Shown here piece by piece: positions 40,901 through 49,937 of a stretch of DNA of 64,000 nt. The stretch is from Lateolabrax maculatus (taxonomy: Eukaryota; Chordata; Actinopteri; Acropomatiformes; Lateolabracidae). Location of the stretch: the NCBI GenBank assembly GCA_031216445.1, contig CM062217.1, forward strand, positions 26,106,001-26,170,000, given 5' to 3'. The first letter of the stretch is position 1. Each line of letters opens with the position of its first letter. A program made the position numbers and the translations under genes. Below the pieces are notes generated by a model. It saw nothing but the letters and a program-made list of their open reading frames with translations, was not told the origin of the DNA and did not search any database.

Positions 40901-43289
40901 CAGAAGATAATGATCAATATTTGAGTTTTGTTGCCACAGATAATCCTTTAGTTATTATTTAATTATTTTGTCATTTCCTTATTTTTGCAATTTGTAGTCA
41001 TTTGAATGAATGTGTTGTCCTTATTTAAATTTAGAGCCTCCTCTTCTAATGCTAACACAGACATGTGGTATAAGGAGCCAACTCTTCTAATGCTAACATG
41101 GATATGTGGTATAAAACTGTTTGAACTTCTTTGAGTCTCGTTCCAGTCGATTTTTTCAGAATCTGTTTAACATGCAAGTTGGTCTTTTCAGTCTGTTAGC
41201 TGATGTATCTGGCAGAATTTCCAGGGGTGAGAGAGAATTTAATTTATTCCCGAGTCAGTTTACCTTTCTTCTGGGAGAGACAGTTACACCTGTAGCTTCC
41301 TGTTTCTCAGAGTTTGTGGAGGGGTTGGACAAGGTTCAGGTTGTGCTGATAGTTGCAGGCACCGTAAAACTGTAGGTGAGCGCCCTCTAATGGTGGTGGT
41401 TCAGTTCATCAGGCGAACTGTGGATGAAGGGGAAGTTGGAATAGGTGATATTGGTGTACGGGCACATCATGGGATAGAGACAGCAGCACTAGGATCAGTG
41501 CATTATTAGTTTAACCGTTGAGTGCATGGATATTTCAACAGACCTTCCTACATACATCAGTCACTTTGTCACCAGCTACATATGCCACAAAGTTTGAGCT
41601 GCAAATTATAATATTGCTTTCCAACTTTTCAGAACTTTTTAACAGCAAAAAAATGCCAGACACTAGTTTTGCTTTTTTTTCCTAGTACTTGTCTGTGCCA
41701 AAAAATTATCAAACTTACTGATACAGATGCAATCAAAACGATTCAACCCCCTTAACATGCCTGACATTTTCGTGATTTGAATACAAATATAATGAAAACA
41801 TGTCAACTACTTGATAAGCAATCAAAGAAAGTTAAATAGGATATATTTGGTTGATTCTTGACAACACAATGTTGAGTTTACTAACAGTTCTAAAGATAAA
41901 TAAAATCTTCTCCAAAACAGCCCATAAGGAAAACTATTCAACCCAAAATGTAATATTTGTCGAGCATCCTTTTACTTTGTCATAAACATTCATTAACAAG
42001 CCTCTGACACCTTTCTTTTGGAATTTTAGCACATTCTTCATGTGTAAAAGTGTCAAGCTAATATTCTTTGATGGAATTTAAAGAAAGCAGTGGCAGCAAA
42101 GAAACCAAAAATTTTAAGTGGGATCAAAACCTCATTCCTGGACAAAGCAGGACCATGTTTGGTTCAGGAATTGTTCCTGGAATGTCCTTGAGTGGCCATC
42201 TCATTCCCCGGATTCGTATCCCATCATATCACAAGGTTATCACAGGTTAGAGGGGTTGAATAATTATGACTACAACTGTATGTTAATGTAGTCTCTGTAA
42301 TGTAACATATCCTGTGCGTGTCTGTCTGTCTGTCTGTCTGTCTGTGTCTGCAGCAAATGGACAATGCAGTGTATACCTTTGAACAAATCCTTCACCAGAG
42401 TCTGGAGTCTCCAGGAACAGAGGAGCTCTGTAAGACCATCCAGCGCTGCCAGGATAGAGTCATTAAGGTAAAACACAGAACAGGCCAGTCGATCATGACT
42501 CTGATCTGTAAGCAAAAAACACACTGGAGGAGCAGGAAGGTTTCACTTGACTATAGGCCTTTATGACTGATCATAGTAGTTACAGGTGTTACTTCATAAC
42601 AAGTGTCCCAGTCAGCGGACAACAGTGTGACAGGGGGCCAGCGTGAACAATAGATCTGGTTCACGAGTGAGGGTGAGTGTGAGACGGACAGGCAGATCGC
42701 TGCACCCTCTGCAGTAAACCTCACCTATGTTTATGAGCTTTGGGTACTGACCGAAATAATGACATCGCGGATACAAGCAGCTGAAATGAGTTTCCTCTGT
42801 AGGGTGGCTGGGCTTAGCCTTAGAGATAAGGTGAGGAGCTCAGACATCCGATGGGAGCTTCAAATAGAGCCGCTGCTCCTTTTTGAAACAAAAGGAGGAA
42901 GTGGTTTGGGCACATGCCTCCCAGGCACATCCAACTTGGTAGGAGAACCCGGGGTAGACCCAGAACACTCTGGAGAGTTTATATGTCTATGTCCAGCATT
43001 TATATATCTGGCCTGAGGAGGCCGAAGGATCCCCCTTTTTTTTGAGCTAATTTGGACCACTTGTGCTAGAACAAGTCAACCCTCATTTTGTAAGCACAAT
43101 GTAGTTTTGGAAGGATGTTCATAAGTTTAAAAAACTCCTATGATGGATGGTTTTTGTGTGTCTGTTTTTTCAGAAATTTGACTATGACAGCAGCACGGTG
43201 AGGAAGCGTTTCTTCCGCGAGGCTCTTCTGCAGATCTTCATCCCCTACATGCTGAAGCAGCTTAGCCCTTCCTGTGCCTCCGTGAGTTG

Positions 43290-43341
<52 letters not shown>

Positions 43342-44843
43342 GTGCATGCACAGTGTCCTTCTTCTATTTATTTATTCAGTGGATGTTTTAGTTAAAAAAA
43401 ACAGTTGAATTGAGAAGTCGAAGGGTTTTGACTGTTGTTGTTATTGTTGTTGTTGTTGTTGTTGTTGAACACCAGGAGCTGCCACGCTTCCAGGAGCTGA
43501 TCTTTGAGGACTTTTCCAGTTTCATCCTGGTGGAGAACATATTTGAGGAGGTGGTGCTGCACTCTGTCATGAAGGACATCATGATGGGTCAGTCTTTTAC
43601 GGTGTTATTCATCCTGCCTGTTTCTACACTCACATAGTTCACTGTACCATCACTGGATAGAAAATCCTTTTTGTATGTTTAGCACCTATTTCTGTTGATA
43701 GTAGATGGCTAAATATTTTAATAATTTCCAAAATAGATCAGCTCATACACTTCACCGCAGGGATACACTTAATCCTGACAAAACAATCTCAATAATTCAT
43801 AGACAAAATGCCATTATGCACAAAATCTAAATTATCCATTTTAACACTGGTAAAAATGAATGTAGGATTTGATTTGTGTTGTAACTGTATGCTTGCTGTA
43901 ATTTTATGCCGAAGCACATTGTAACCTCTTCTCTCTGTCTGTAGCTGTGAAGGAGGCAGCGGTCCAAAGGAGACACAACCTGTACAGGGATAGCATTGTC
44001 CTCAGCAACAGTGACCCCAGCCTGCACCTACTGGGAGAAAACCCCTCCATCGACTGGGCCGGGGAGTATGGAGGAGCCCAGGAGGAGGCAGACGGAGCAG
44101 GGGAGGACGCTGAGGGTGAGGGTGAGGGTGAAGGTGAAGGCGAAGGCAAAGAGCAACAGAAGAGGAAAAGGATGAAGCAGGTGGTGTCCATGATCCAGGT
44201 GGAAGGCTCCCCAGTCCTGCCCAACGAATCATGCATGGAAATGCCTGGCGTAGACGACATCCTGGAGGAGGATGGAGAGGAGGACGAGGAGAACCATGAT
44301 GGTAAAGTTTCTGCTGACCAGAATGCATCTGCAAGTCTCACAGCTTCAGAGAACCACCCAGACTTGTCAAATGCTTCAGTCTTAAAGGAGGAGGAAGCCA
44401 AACCAGAGGAGCAGGGTAAAGAAGAAGTCCCGCTTAAGGTTGAAGCTGTTACAGAAAGTGCTTCAGCTGTAGAGGAGAAGGGTAAGGGAGAGGACAGCCA
44501 GTCGATGGGGGTGGAAAAACCATCCTCCAACCAGGAAGTGTCAGAGGAGGTGTTGCCGCCGCCTCCACCCAATGAAATTCCTCATGGAGCAACAGAAACA
44601 GTTCCAGAGAGCCCTCTGGGGGCAACTTCTGACTTCCCCCCACCTCCACACAATGACAGCGGCTTCCAATCTCCCACCAGCGAAGGGGGGGAGGCAGAGG
44701 TGGAGAAAGAGGAGGTGACCCCGTCCCCTAGCACAGCTGCCCCACAACCAGCAGAGGAGCACCCAGAGGAGAGGGAGACGGGTGTTGCCGTAGCACCAGA
44801 GGCAGAGACCAAAACCAGTGACTCTGAGACCACAGACCAGTGA
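12606..44843 (+). CDS. niban2: Niban-like protein 2 (FAM129B/MINERVA), complete 14-exon coding region
   Basis: Exons: 12606-12660, 24031-24161, 26366-26494, 26591-26696, 29499-29666, 34251-34366, 35187-35291, 35656-35815, 37135-37322, 37537-37692, 42354-42467, 43174-43281, 43476-43587, 43945-44843. Every junction is GT/AG and the frame is kept, giving 848 residues (human NIBAN2 is about 746). It starts MGDVISSHLDEAKRE, where Gly2 and Ser6 fit an N-myristoylation signal. A PH-like domain covers roughly residues 65-195 (FLKCATQFPLILWHPYARHY), followed by a helical Niban core (TDMDQIITSKEH, RQRAQ-like helices, KKFDYDSSTVRKRFFREALL). An acidic Glu/Pro-rich tail from about residue 575 is where the extra length lies. 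NIBAN2 is a cytosolic/junctional protein that promotes survival and invasion downstream of ERK. Teleosts may have two copies; I cannot say which this is. Confidence 0.96.
14623..14650 (+). repeat. 28-bp perfect direct repeat, copy 2
   Basis: Identical to 11,996-12,023, in niban2 intron 1. Just upstream (about 14,410-14,570) is a diverged fish repeat recognisable by aatatctcaacaaatg-like and atgaatggtccccggagga motifs. Confidence 0.75.
18935..19025 (+). repeat. compound microsatellite (GTT)n (ATT)n (AGT)n
   Basis: About 13 GTT units, then ATT units, then a short AGT run, directly abutting the 5' end of the LINE-tail copy that follows. The poly-Leu open frame over it is an artefact. Confidence 0.9.
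19026..19322 (+). mobile_element. L2-like LINE 3' tail, copy 1
   Basis: Carries the blocks tgtctcccctctccccctct, ggtttctacctgttaaaagg, gggaactgttgggtctctgt and ttggcgctatacaaataaaa, ending in short TTGAC repeats. The same blocks occur in reverse at 49,938-50,225 and 52,336-52,472. Such 3'-end-only copies are typical of 5'-truncated non-LTR retrotransposons or SINEs that borrow their tail. The L2 assignment comes from the linked reverse transcriptase fragment in the second copy. Confidence 0.8.
24031..24161 (+). CDS. niban2: niban2 coding exon 2
   Basis: Encodes residues 19-62, with GKFGHLYEQQYAVALFNKVR and DIEGGGGPQPQLLHRK matching the conserved NIBAN2 N-terminus. The acceptor is TTTCAG and the donor GTAAAA. 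Confidence 0.95.
24700..25919 (+). mobile_element. Tc1/mariner element, Sleeping Beauty-like, internally deleted
   Basis: Inverted ends cagttgaagtcggaagttta and its complement taaacttctgacttcaactg, flanked by TA (24,698-24,699 and 25,920-25,921). Inner repeats (agaagtttacatacc near 24,909 and its counterpart near 25,709) give the IR/DR layout of Sleeping Beauty-type Tc1 elements. It is 1,220 bp against about 1.6 kb for full-length members. It sits in niban2 intron 2. Confidence 0.93.
25194..25649 (+). pseudogene. Tc1-like transposase, C-terminal part only
   Basis: Open frame of 151 codons with GSIMLWGCFAAGGTGAFHKI, then FQMDNDPKCTS and WPSQSPDFSPIEHLW, which carry the second Asp and the final Glu of the DDE triad. 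An internal deletion just after 25,195 (caccatgggaccaacaag joined to accgaagaacacc) removes the DNA-binding region and the first catalytic Asp. The ATG used is not the native start. The product cannot be an active transposase. Confidence 0.9.
26035..26087 (+). repeat. (CA)n microsatellite
   Basis: About 26 CA units right after the Tc1 element in niban2 intron 2. Confidence 0.95.
26366..26494 (+). CDS. niban2: niban2 coding exon 3
   Basis: Encodes residues 63-105 (IPLENKSIFSGSLFQYLEEN, KKWRNRFLFVPDSYNINCYD, NKA), the first strands of the PH-like domain. The acceptor is CCACAG and the donor GTAAGG; both ends are on codon boundaries. Confidence 0.95.
26591..26696 (+). CDS. niban2: niban2 coding exon 4
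   Basis: Encodes residues 106-140 (SHDRRLHPKGTIDCAGYKVL then KSMEQYLDLISNSLP) in the PH-like domain. Intron 3 is only 96 bp. The acceptor is TTCCAG and the donor GTGAGG. Confidence 0.95.
27715..27778 (+). repeat. poly-C tract joined to (CA)n
   Basis: 21 C followed by about 21 CA units inside the outer hAT-like element. Long homopolymers like this are prone to sequencing error. Confidence 0.93.
28084..29161 (+). mobile_element. nested hAT-like element with 8-bp TSD
   Basis: Starts cagtggtggcc and ends ggtccgccactg (complement cagtggcggacc), flanked by identical acttcatc at 28,076-28,083 and 29,162-29,169. It is 1,078 bp with no transposase. It lies inside the outer 27,502-29,257 element and so inserted later. 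The 123-codon minus-strand frame at 28,670-29,041 does not resemble a protein. Confidence 0.82.
29472..29494 (+). repeat. T23 tract forming the polypyrimidine tract of exon 5
   Basis: Twenty-three consecutive T end 4 bp before the exon 5 start (ccag). Confidence 0.95.
29499..29666 (+). CDS. niban2: niban2 coding exon 5
   Basis: Encodes residues 141-196 (DVKAKVGSSPFLKCATQFPL, ILWHPYARHYYFCVGTEKEQ, QKWHAVLQDCVRHTND), the end of the PH-like domain. The acceptor follows an unbroken run of 23 T residues. Confidence 0.95.
30502..30542 (+). repeat. (GTT)n microsatellite
   Basis: About 13 units in niban2 intron 5. It creates false poly-Cys and poly-Asn open frames on the two strands. Confidence 0.95.
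31068..31117 (+). repeat. imperfect GTGTGA/GT repeat
   Basis: Alternating gtgtgtgtga and gtgagtgt units in intron 5. The surrounding 30,550-34,250 intron is otherwise unremarkable except for the repeats listed separately. Confidence 0.85.
33202..33389 (+). mobile_element. 188-bp MITE with long inverted ends
   Basis: Ends aaagggatactttgcc and its near complement ggcaaagtactcctt, extending inward to ggttttgtatcattacaa versus ttgtaatgatacaaagccgg, so arms of about 45 bp. Flanked by TA on both sides (33,200-33,201 and 33,390-33,391), pointing to a Tc1/mariner-type source. No coding. Confidence 0.75.
33590..33810. repeat. diverged dispersed repeat, second copy
   Basis: Related to 8,740-8,990 by caatcatagtggagcattta and gcagctaa blocks. 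It lies in niban2 intron 5; the class is unknown. Confidence 0.4.
34251..34366 (+). CDS. niban2: niban2 coding exon 6
   Basis: Encodes residues 197-235 (GLSEENKVQTPAFTDAVRLY, RQAQGHYGTWEMMCGVPSQ). The acceptor is TCCCAG and the donor GTAAGC. Confidence 0.94.
35187..35291 (+). CDS. niban2: niban2 coding exon 7
   Basis: Encodes residues 236-270 (ILSNLVMEDLLPELRELISP, RLKGKLHERQRNWML), helical core. The acceptor is TTGTAG and the donor GTAAGA. Confidence 0.94.
35656..35815 (+). CDS. niban2: niban2 coding exon 8
   Basis: Encodes residues 271-323 (ISDAVYSLVQGQCQAQYEVL ... TDMDQIITSKEHVTNKIR). TDMDQIITSKEH is nearly invariant in NIBAN2. The acceptor is TATAG and the donor GTTAGC, a slightly weak donor. 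Confidence 0.93.
37135..37322 (+). CDS. niban2: niban2 coding exon 9
   Basis: Encodes residues 324-386 (AVVLPKAEKLLKVSIQPYIS, SILDALMEPTSRGFSEVRDV, FFRELVDMSKNTLNEGTKEA, VAQ). The acceptor is CCACAG and the donor GTGAGG. Confidence 0.95.
37537..37692 (+). CDS. niban2: niban2 coding exon 10
   Basis: Encodes residues 387-438 (HMERISMLAFHPVKMQNCYE, KVEQLSLEGLQQRFDVSRPS, VFVQRAQILMRE). The acceptor is CCTCAG and the donor GTGACG. Confidence 0.95.
37771..37866 (+). mobile_element. 96-bp MITE-like palindromic repeat
   Basis: Starts cagtggtgga and ends tccaccactg, with a body of the common fish type (actcaagtaaagtacaagta). The flanking 8-mers cagtattg and cagtatga match at 6 of 8 positions, fitting an old hAT duplication. 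Related sequence without clear ends lies at about 18,355-18,500. Confidence 0.6.
37923..37983 (+). repeat. (ATT)n (ACT)n microsatellite
   Basis: About 13 ATT units then ACT units in niban2 intron 10. Confidence 0.93.
39477..39954 (+). mobile_element. 478-bp non-autonomous DNA element with 9-bp flanking repeat
   Basis: Ends tagcctgg and ccaggcta form an 8-bp inverted repeat; the flanks are identical ctgtttgac at 39,468-39,476 and 39,955-39,963. A 9-bp duplication suggests a MULE-type or related element; an 8-bp hAT duplication with one shared base is possible. No coding. A partial copy in reverse lies at 46,038-46,165. Confidence 0.75.
41724..42278 (+). mobile_element. 555-bp Tc1-like remnant
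   Basis: Inverted ends cagatgcaatcaaaacgatt and (complement) cagttgtagtcataattatt, 21 of 28 matches over the arm, each flanked by TA. Around 42,183 one frame reads VLEWPSHSPDSYPI, the degraded equivalent of the 'EWPSQSPDLNPIE' catalytic block of Tc1 transposases. Heavily deleted and non-coding. In niban2 intron 10. Confidence 0.75.
42354..42467 (+). CDS. niban2: niban2 coding exon 11
   Basis: Encodes residues 439-476 (QMDNAVYTFEQILHQSLESP, GTEELCKTIQRCQDRVIK). The acceptor lies directly after a TCTG tandem repeat; the donor is GTAAAA. Confidence 0.94.
42600..43040 (+). mobile_element. non-LTR retrotransposon 3' fragment
   Basis: The frame at 42,759-43,016 reads AAEMSFLCRVAGLSLRDKVR then SSDIRWELQIEPLL, a C-terminal stretch of fish non-LTR reverse transcriptase polyproteins. 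It is followed by degenerate gagaacccggggtagaccca-type sequence from the same region. 5'-truncated; the clade is not decided. In niban2 intron 11. Confidence 0.75.
43174..43281 (+). CDS. niban2: niban2 coding exon 12
   Basis: Encodes residues 477-512 (KFDYDSSTVRKRFFREALLQ, IFIPYMLKQLSPSCAS). The donor GTGAGT is followed within 12 bp by a 45-bp GT repeat. Confidence 0.95.
43294..43338 (+). repeat. (GT)n microsatellite next to the exon 12 donor
   Basis: About 22 GT units starting 12 bp after the exon 12 donor. Confidence 0.95.
43433..43467 (+). repeat. (GTT)n microsatellite at the exon 13 acceptor
   Basis: About 11 units (one ATT interruption) ending 8 bp before exon 13. Confidence 0.95.
43476..43587 (+). 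CDS. niban2: niban2 coding exon 13
   Basis: Encodes residues 513-549 (ELPRFQELIFEDFSSFILVE, NIFEEVVLHSVMKDIMM). The acceptor sits 8 bp after a GTT microsatellite that replaces the usual polypyrimidine tract. The donor is G|GTCAGT. Confidence 0.94.
43945..44843 (+). CDS. niban2: niban2 last coding exon 14 (acidic tail)
   Basis: Encodes residues 550-848, starting AVKEAAVQRRHNLYRDSIVL with SNSDPSLHLLGENPSIDW, then a low-complexity Glu/Gly/Pro/Ser-rich tail with EGEGEGEGEG and several Ser-Pro sites (the region phosphorylated by ERK in mammalian NIBAN2). It ends TTDQ and TGA at 44841-44843. The tail is longer than in human. Confidence 0.95.
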
Positions 44844-45690
44844 CCTAATGATTCCATTTGTTTGACCTAAACTGAATCCTGCCCTGTTTTTTTGATTTGT
44901 TGTTGTTTTTTTAGAAAGATCAGTTTTCAGTTTCCACAGTAGTTTCAGGCATAGTTAATTTTATTTTTACTGAGCAGGGCTCAGGCGCTCTTGTCATTTT
45001 GTCTTCTTGCTTTGAATCTGATAGAAAATCCTCAAAAAACTGTGAGCTTTGAATCCAAACAAGTTCCACACTTTATTTTCACTTCACCTGGTGTAAATGT
45101 GAGCACAGTGGACGACCTTGAGTCCGTAATGGTGTGTTTAAAAACGTACAAGTTGCAAGAACACCCCATTTGAGGTGGCTTTGTTGAAATACGTGTAGAT
45201 TGATTTAGCGCCAACTTGTTAAACTGCTGTGTTGCTTTCAATGACCAAAGTTTTTTTTATGACATTTGTTGGTGTAAATACATTTTGTGCTATTGGAATC
45301 TCACTTATTGGTTATTATTGGACCTGATTAGCCAACAGAAAATACTTTCCAGAAGGTGGAAAAGTCTCAAAATTGCATTATAATTAATGAATTGTCTCAA
45401 TGTACACACTGACGTCTCAAGACTTGACAATTTCTTTTGTGTTAATGGGAATAACACTATTTTAAATGAGTTTAGCCCTTAACAAAGAAAGCTTGTGTAT
45501 ATTATGTATAAATACTTCTATGGACTACCAAACTGTAATTTTACATAATTTTATATCATTTCATCAGTGCTTTACCTGATCTCTCCACCCCTATTTTATT
45601 TATTATTTTGCACTGTCTTTTCTTTTTCGGCCATTGTACTTTTAGATTTATTTTACTGATATTGATAATAAATCATTATGGATTAATTAT
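44844..45690 (+). other. niban2: niban2 3' UTR
   Basis: AT-rich non-coding stretch after the stop codon, ending at a consensus poly(A) signal with a T/GT-rich downstream element (tgtcttcatggtctttgctg). Two small open frames inside do not resemble proteins. Confidence 0.75.
45667..45672 (+). terminator. niban2: poly(A) signal AATAAA of niban2
   Basis: AATAAA lies 824 bp after the stop, followed 20-50 bp later by a T/GT-rich segment. It is the best such signal after the stop. Confidence 0.75.
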
Positions 45691-45786
45691 TACCAGTTTG
45701 TCTTCATGGTCTTTGCTGTTACTACTCGAGGGGTAGTAGGTGTAATATATATGTTTTCTCTTACAAAACCCATTTTGGCACTCACG

Positions 45787-45804
45787 CACACACACACACA
45801 CCCA

Positions 45805-45836
<32 letters not shown>
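45787..45836 (+). repeat. (CA)n microsatellite
   Basis: CA repeat with two CCCACA interruptions, just past the niban2 poly(A) site. Confidence 0.93.
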
Positions 45837-46037
45837 AATGAACTAGCTAGCTCACAACACAAGTATGTCATGATAAGTGCCAACATCTGGTACTGGTTTG
45901 CTTCAAAATGGCAGAATTTCCCTAGCAAGCCAAGCTAGCTAACCACATCACTAATCAGCAGACGCCTACAGTTGTATTAATATACGTGCCTTATACTTAC
46001 GGTGACCTACAAACTGAGTTGTGTGTGTCTTTCTGAC

Positions 46038-46165
46038 TCAGGCATCGCCAGACTTCGCAAATATGTATTGGTCTGGAATTTTATTGTATTAGTCTTTCTT
46101 GCATTCATTTTCAATTTCCAAGGGAGGAGACAATGAAACACCGTCCTGTTGTACGGTTCGTCCTG
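46038..46165 (-). repeat. partial reverse copy of the 39,477-39,954 element
   Basis: Shares gcatcgccagact, ccaagggaggagacaatgaa and acaccgtcctgttgtacg with the complement of 39,477-39,954. Only one end is kept; no target duplication is seen. Confidence 0.65.
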
Positions 46166-48587
46166 TAATTATGACTTAGGACGGACTTAGTATCTCATTA
46201 TTATGACATAGTATCTCATAATTACAACTAAGGAAGCCGGCCTCTCGGGGCGGGGGCTCAGCAGAGCAGGCAAGCCATGATGGAGAGACAGTGAAGCAGC
46301 TGAAGTAAAGAGAAGGTTTGAGTTGACAACAACTTCGCTTGTCACTGTTACTTCAATAAAACCTTTGCAGGTAAAAGAGTAATTAATCAAAACTGCTGTT
46401 CAACCAGCATAAACATGTAGAAACGTGATATTTCCAACTGCTTTGATCGCAGTCTCTCTATGTTTTACACAACCACAGTGCGCTGGTTAATTTAACAGCT
46501 AAACTAACAAACTGTTTGCATTTTTCTGCTTGTTGAACAGCTGCTTTTATAAATGATTCTCATTCGTCTCTCCGTTGCTCCTCCACACAAACACAGACTC
46601 AGAGAGGTAACATTCACACAACCACTCTTTATTGTCGGCCCCACACACAGGCTCACTTTTCATACTAAAAAGCAGTTCCTTGAGGAAGGCTTGACCAATT
46701 GGAGACAAAAGCTGAAGCTTAACGTTAAGGTTAGGGTAAGGTTAGGCTAAGTCAAGTGATTGTTAGGGTTAGGGTAAGTGCAAATCACCTGGGAATGAAT
46801 GTAAGTCAATGTAATGTCCCCAAAAGTGGTGGGAACAAGACTGTGTGCGTGTGTGTTTGCTTTTATTAGCCACATTATGTCCACTTGAAAGAAATGGGTT
46901 ATTGCAAGACTTGTGATAATATTATCAATATCATTATTCAAATTTGAGTTCATGTAAACCATTTTTGGCTCATTTCTTGTTGGTAGATGTTTACATGAAC
47001 TGAGCTTATAGTCAAAACAGTGAATGTGATAATTACATTAACATGGCCATTACCATAACTACTAACATGCCTAAATATCATACACAACGTGGTGATAACA
47101 TACTGTATATCACATCTGTTATACATTGGCTTTAGGTCCTAAACACGGTGTAAACCATCTTATTGACAGTATTAAAGGGGTCAAGTTTACAGATCTTAAA
47201 GTGTACTGCCACAGAATTACTGGTTGTATTTAGCTTACTAATGCCCTGTTCAGACCTGCAACAGCTATCCTGGCTGATCCAATCCCAAGTGGACAGCTCT
47301 CTGTCCGTCAGTTGACACCTGGCATTAAAATGTGTCTCCAGTGACCACTTGTGATCGGATCTCACTTCCCTGCTCTATATGCAAATAAACGTGTGCATCA
47401 TTTCCATTTGCAAGACGAAAATGGTTCAAGATGTAAAAACTGTTTGTCGCCTGTTTTGCTGTTGGAGAGAGCTGATATGAACTGATTTTGCAGAGCTATG
47501 AGGTTACTGTTTTTCATGTATGCTTAAAAGGCAAAGAAAAATAAAACTGAAAATAGCTGGCTCACAACAAGTATTTGACTGTGGGAGGCTTGGTCTTGAG
47601 TTCACATAGTGTGTGACGCGGGAGGTCAGGGGTCATTGACCACTGCTCCCTGTTAGAAACAACAGCAACATTGAGCTGGCAGTCAGAGCTCCACCCTGAG
47701 TATCCGCACACTTCTGATTAGAGGGTGTTAACTTTTTGAAAAATATAAACTGCATGATGTAGAGAGGTCCCAACAGGTCGACTCTATCTCAACATCAGCC
47801 TGCGAGGTCCAGGGCTGATTTAAAGCTGTAGCTGGCGTGTTGAGCCGTTTTAAGCCAATAAAATGGTAATTTTTCTATATTTGGCGAAAAATGCCAATAT
47901 TTACACCAACATTGATGTGTTTCATTACAGTACAGTCATTTAATTCAGTTTACAGCATAAAAAACATCTTAAAATTTAGAGTACCTCTTTAATAACTGAT
48001 TAATTAACTGATTATTGTTAGTGATGTTGTGAACTAACATTAGCTAGCTTGCTAATTGCTGCACTTATTTCTGAGGGAAATTCTGCCATTTTGAAGTGAA
48101 CAACAGCAACCAGCTCTGTTACAGACGCTGTGACTAAATTGCGAAATGCTTTTGTTACTTTTGTGAGCTAGCTAAAATAAATAGAAATATTACCTCTCAC
48201 AGTTCATATATAAAGAGTTAGTTTGCAAAACGGAAAAACACCTCTTTGATTGATACTCCCTGGAGTGAACAAAGATAGAACATGATTTAGGATCATAAAT
48301 ACAAACGGAGATATCTGTTATTGCAAAAGAACCCCTGAAAAAATATGTCCGGTAGACTAATTATTTAACAATATTTGTTGCATGTTAGGAAATGTATTCT
48401 CATAAATAACGTGAACCAAAGAAAAAATTATGTTTACACTGAGGCCATTTTAAATGCTTCAGATTGTCCTCATAGATCATATATTATGTATTATGTGTTT
48501 ATATTAATGGGTTTTAGTTTGTTTTATCTGTTTTAAATGTGTTACACTTACTTGTAACTGTGTTTTGAAAGGTGTTATACAAATACA
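46166..48587. other. intergenic DNA, no gene seen
   Basis: AT-rich, with degraded repeat-like blocks (for example caagtgattgttagggttag near 46,755). No exon with neighbouring splice sites and no RNA gene could be supported. Confidence 0.55.
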
Positions 48588-49440
48588 TTAGGGCCCAAGC
48601 ACTGAGTGGTGCGAAGGCCCTATTGTTATTCAAAGGGTTCTTATTCTACTTCCGATTATTTTTCATCTTTCGTTGCAAAAACGAGGTGTTGGGGACACTC
48701 AGATAGTCATGAAACTTGGCACAAAATTCAGGCTGGGTGAAAATTAATATTTGAGGGGGTTAAGGATGCTTGAAAACTCACAAAACTTGGCACACGCATT
48801 CAGAGTGGTGGGGAGTTTGATCTGATATAGGTTCCGTGCGTGGGTGTGGCAAGATAGCATGATAGCGCCCCCTGCACAACTTCAACAGGCTAGCCCTTGA
48901 TGTACAAAATTTGGAACCAAGACTTACCAAAGTCTCTTGGTGCCATGACCTAAGCCAAACAGGAAGTCAGCTATTTTGAACTTTATGTGACATTTGTATA
49001 CAAATATTGTCTTTTACAGGGGTCATACTTTAACTAACTCCTCCTTGGAGGTGAATCAGATCCACCTCAAACTTGGTAAGCATATAAAAAAGACCATATT
49101 GATAAAAAGTTGTTAAAGATTTCTGCAATACTCGAACATTGCAGTGAATTTCGATGTTCAGCCATGAAACGGGAAGTTGTTGGAACAATGTTAAATCTGC
49201 CTCAAATTTCACATGCTTCATCAGAGTCACGGCCTGAACACGTCTACATACCAATTAGGAGTCACAGTTATTGCACTGCCCACTGGTAAGCCTTGTATAA
49301 TCTTTATCGGCTTTACATTAGATTTTGATAGTGTGGTATACATATACTGCAACATGTATAAGTTGTGGCTGTTCTCCAGCGCCACATAGTGGGCACAGGT
49401 AGTGACATTCGATATCATATTTTTGTTAACTGAACTACAA
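48588..49440 (+). repeat. common fish repeat starting with a GGGCCC hairpin
   Basis: Begins ttagggcccaagcactgagt, then ggtgcgaaggccctattgtt, so the two GGCCC arms can fold into a short hairpin. The next 800 bp carry atgaaacttggcac and acaaaacttggcacacgc blocks seen in a very widespread fish repeat. The right end is not clear and no coding is visible. Confidence 0.6.
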
Positions 49441-49659
49441 CATTATGACTGTGTAACATCTCACAGTGGCATTAACTTCTCAAATTTAACATGATTGATC
49501 AGATAGCCAATGAAAGTCCATCATCATGGCAAGGCAATGAGTGTACGACGTACCATTTCATTGTTAGTATTGCTAAAATGTTAATGAATAATATAGTCCT
49601 CATATCATCGATGTTTCATTACGAAGGATATTTCATACAATAACATACTGCAAATATAC

Positions 49660-49937
49660 ATATACAAATATGTATACATACATATACACATATAGATATA
49701 TACACATACACACATATATACATACACATATATGTACACATACCTACATACATATACACATACACATATATACACACATACACATACACAAACATACATA
49801 TATACATATTCATATACATACACATATATACACACATACACATACATATATACATAAACATATACACATATACATACACCCATATGTACACATACATACA
49901 TATATACACATATATACACACACATATGCACATATAT
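49660..49937 (+). repeat. TACATA/CACATA simple-sequence tract
   Basis: About 280 bp of alternating tacaca, tatata and catata units. It abuts the 3' end of the reverse-oriented LINE, a position where retroposon tails often expand. The Tyr/Val-rich open frames over it are artefacts. Confidence 0.88.

Noticed and set aside
43904..44572. 222-codon minus-strand open frame opposite niban2 exon 14
   Set aside because: It is the shadow of a GC-rich, Glu-coded low-complexity exon; it is Ser/Pro repeats with no splice context or family match.
46725..46780. Interstitial telomere repeat (ttagggttaggg)
   Set aside because: Only two adjacent units with irregular neighbours, part of a degraded dispersed repeat.
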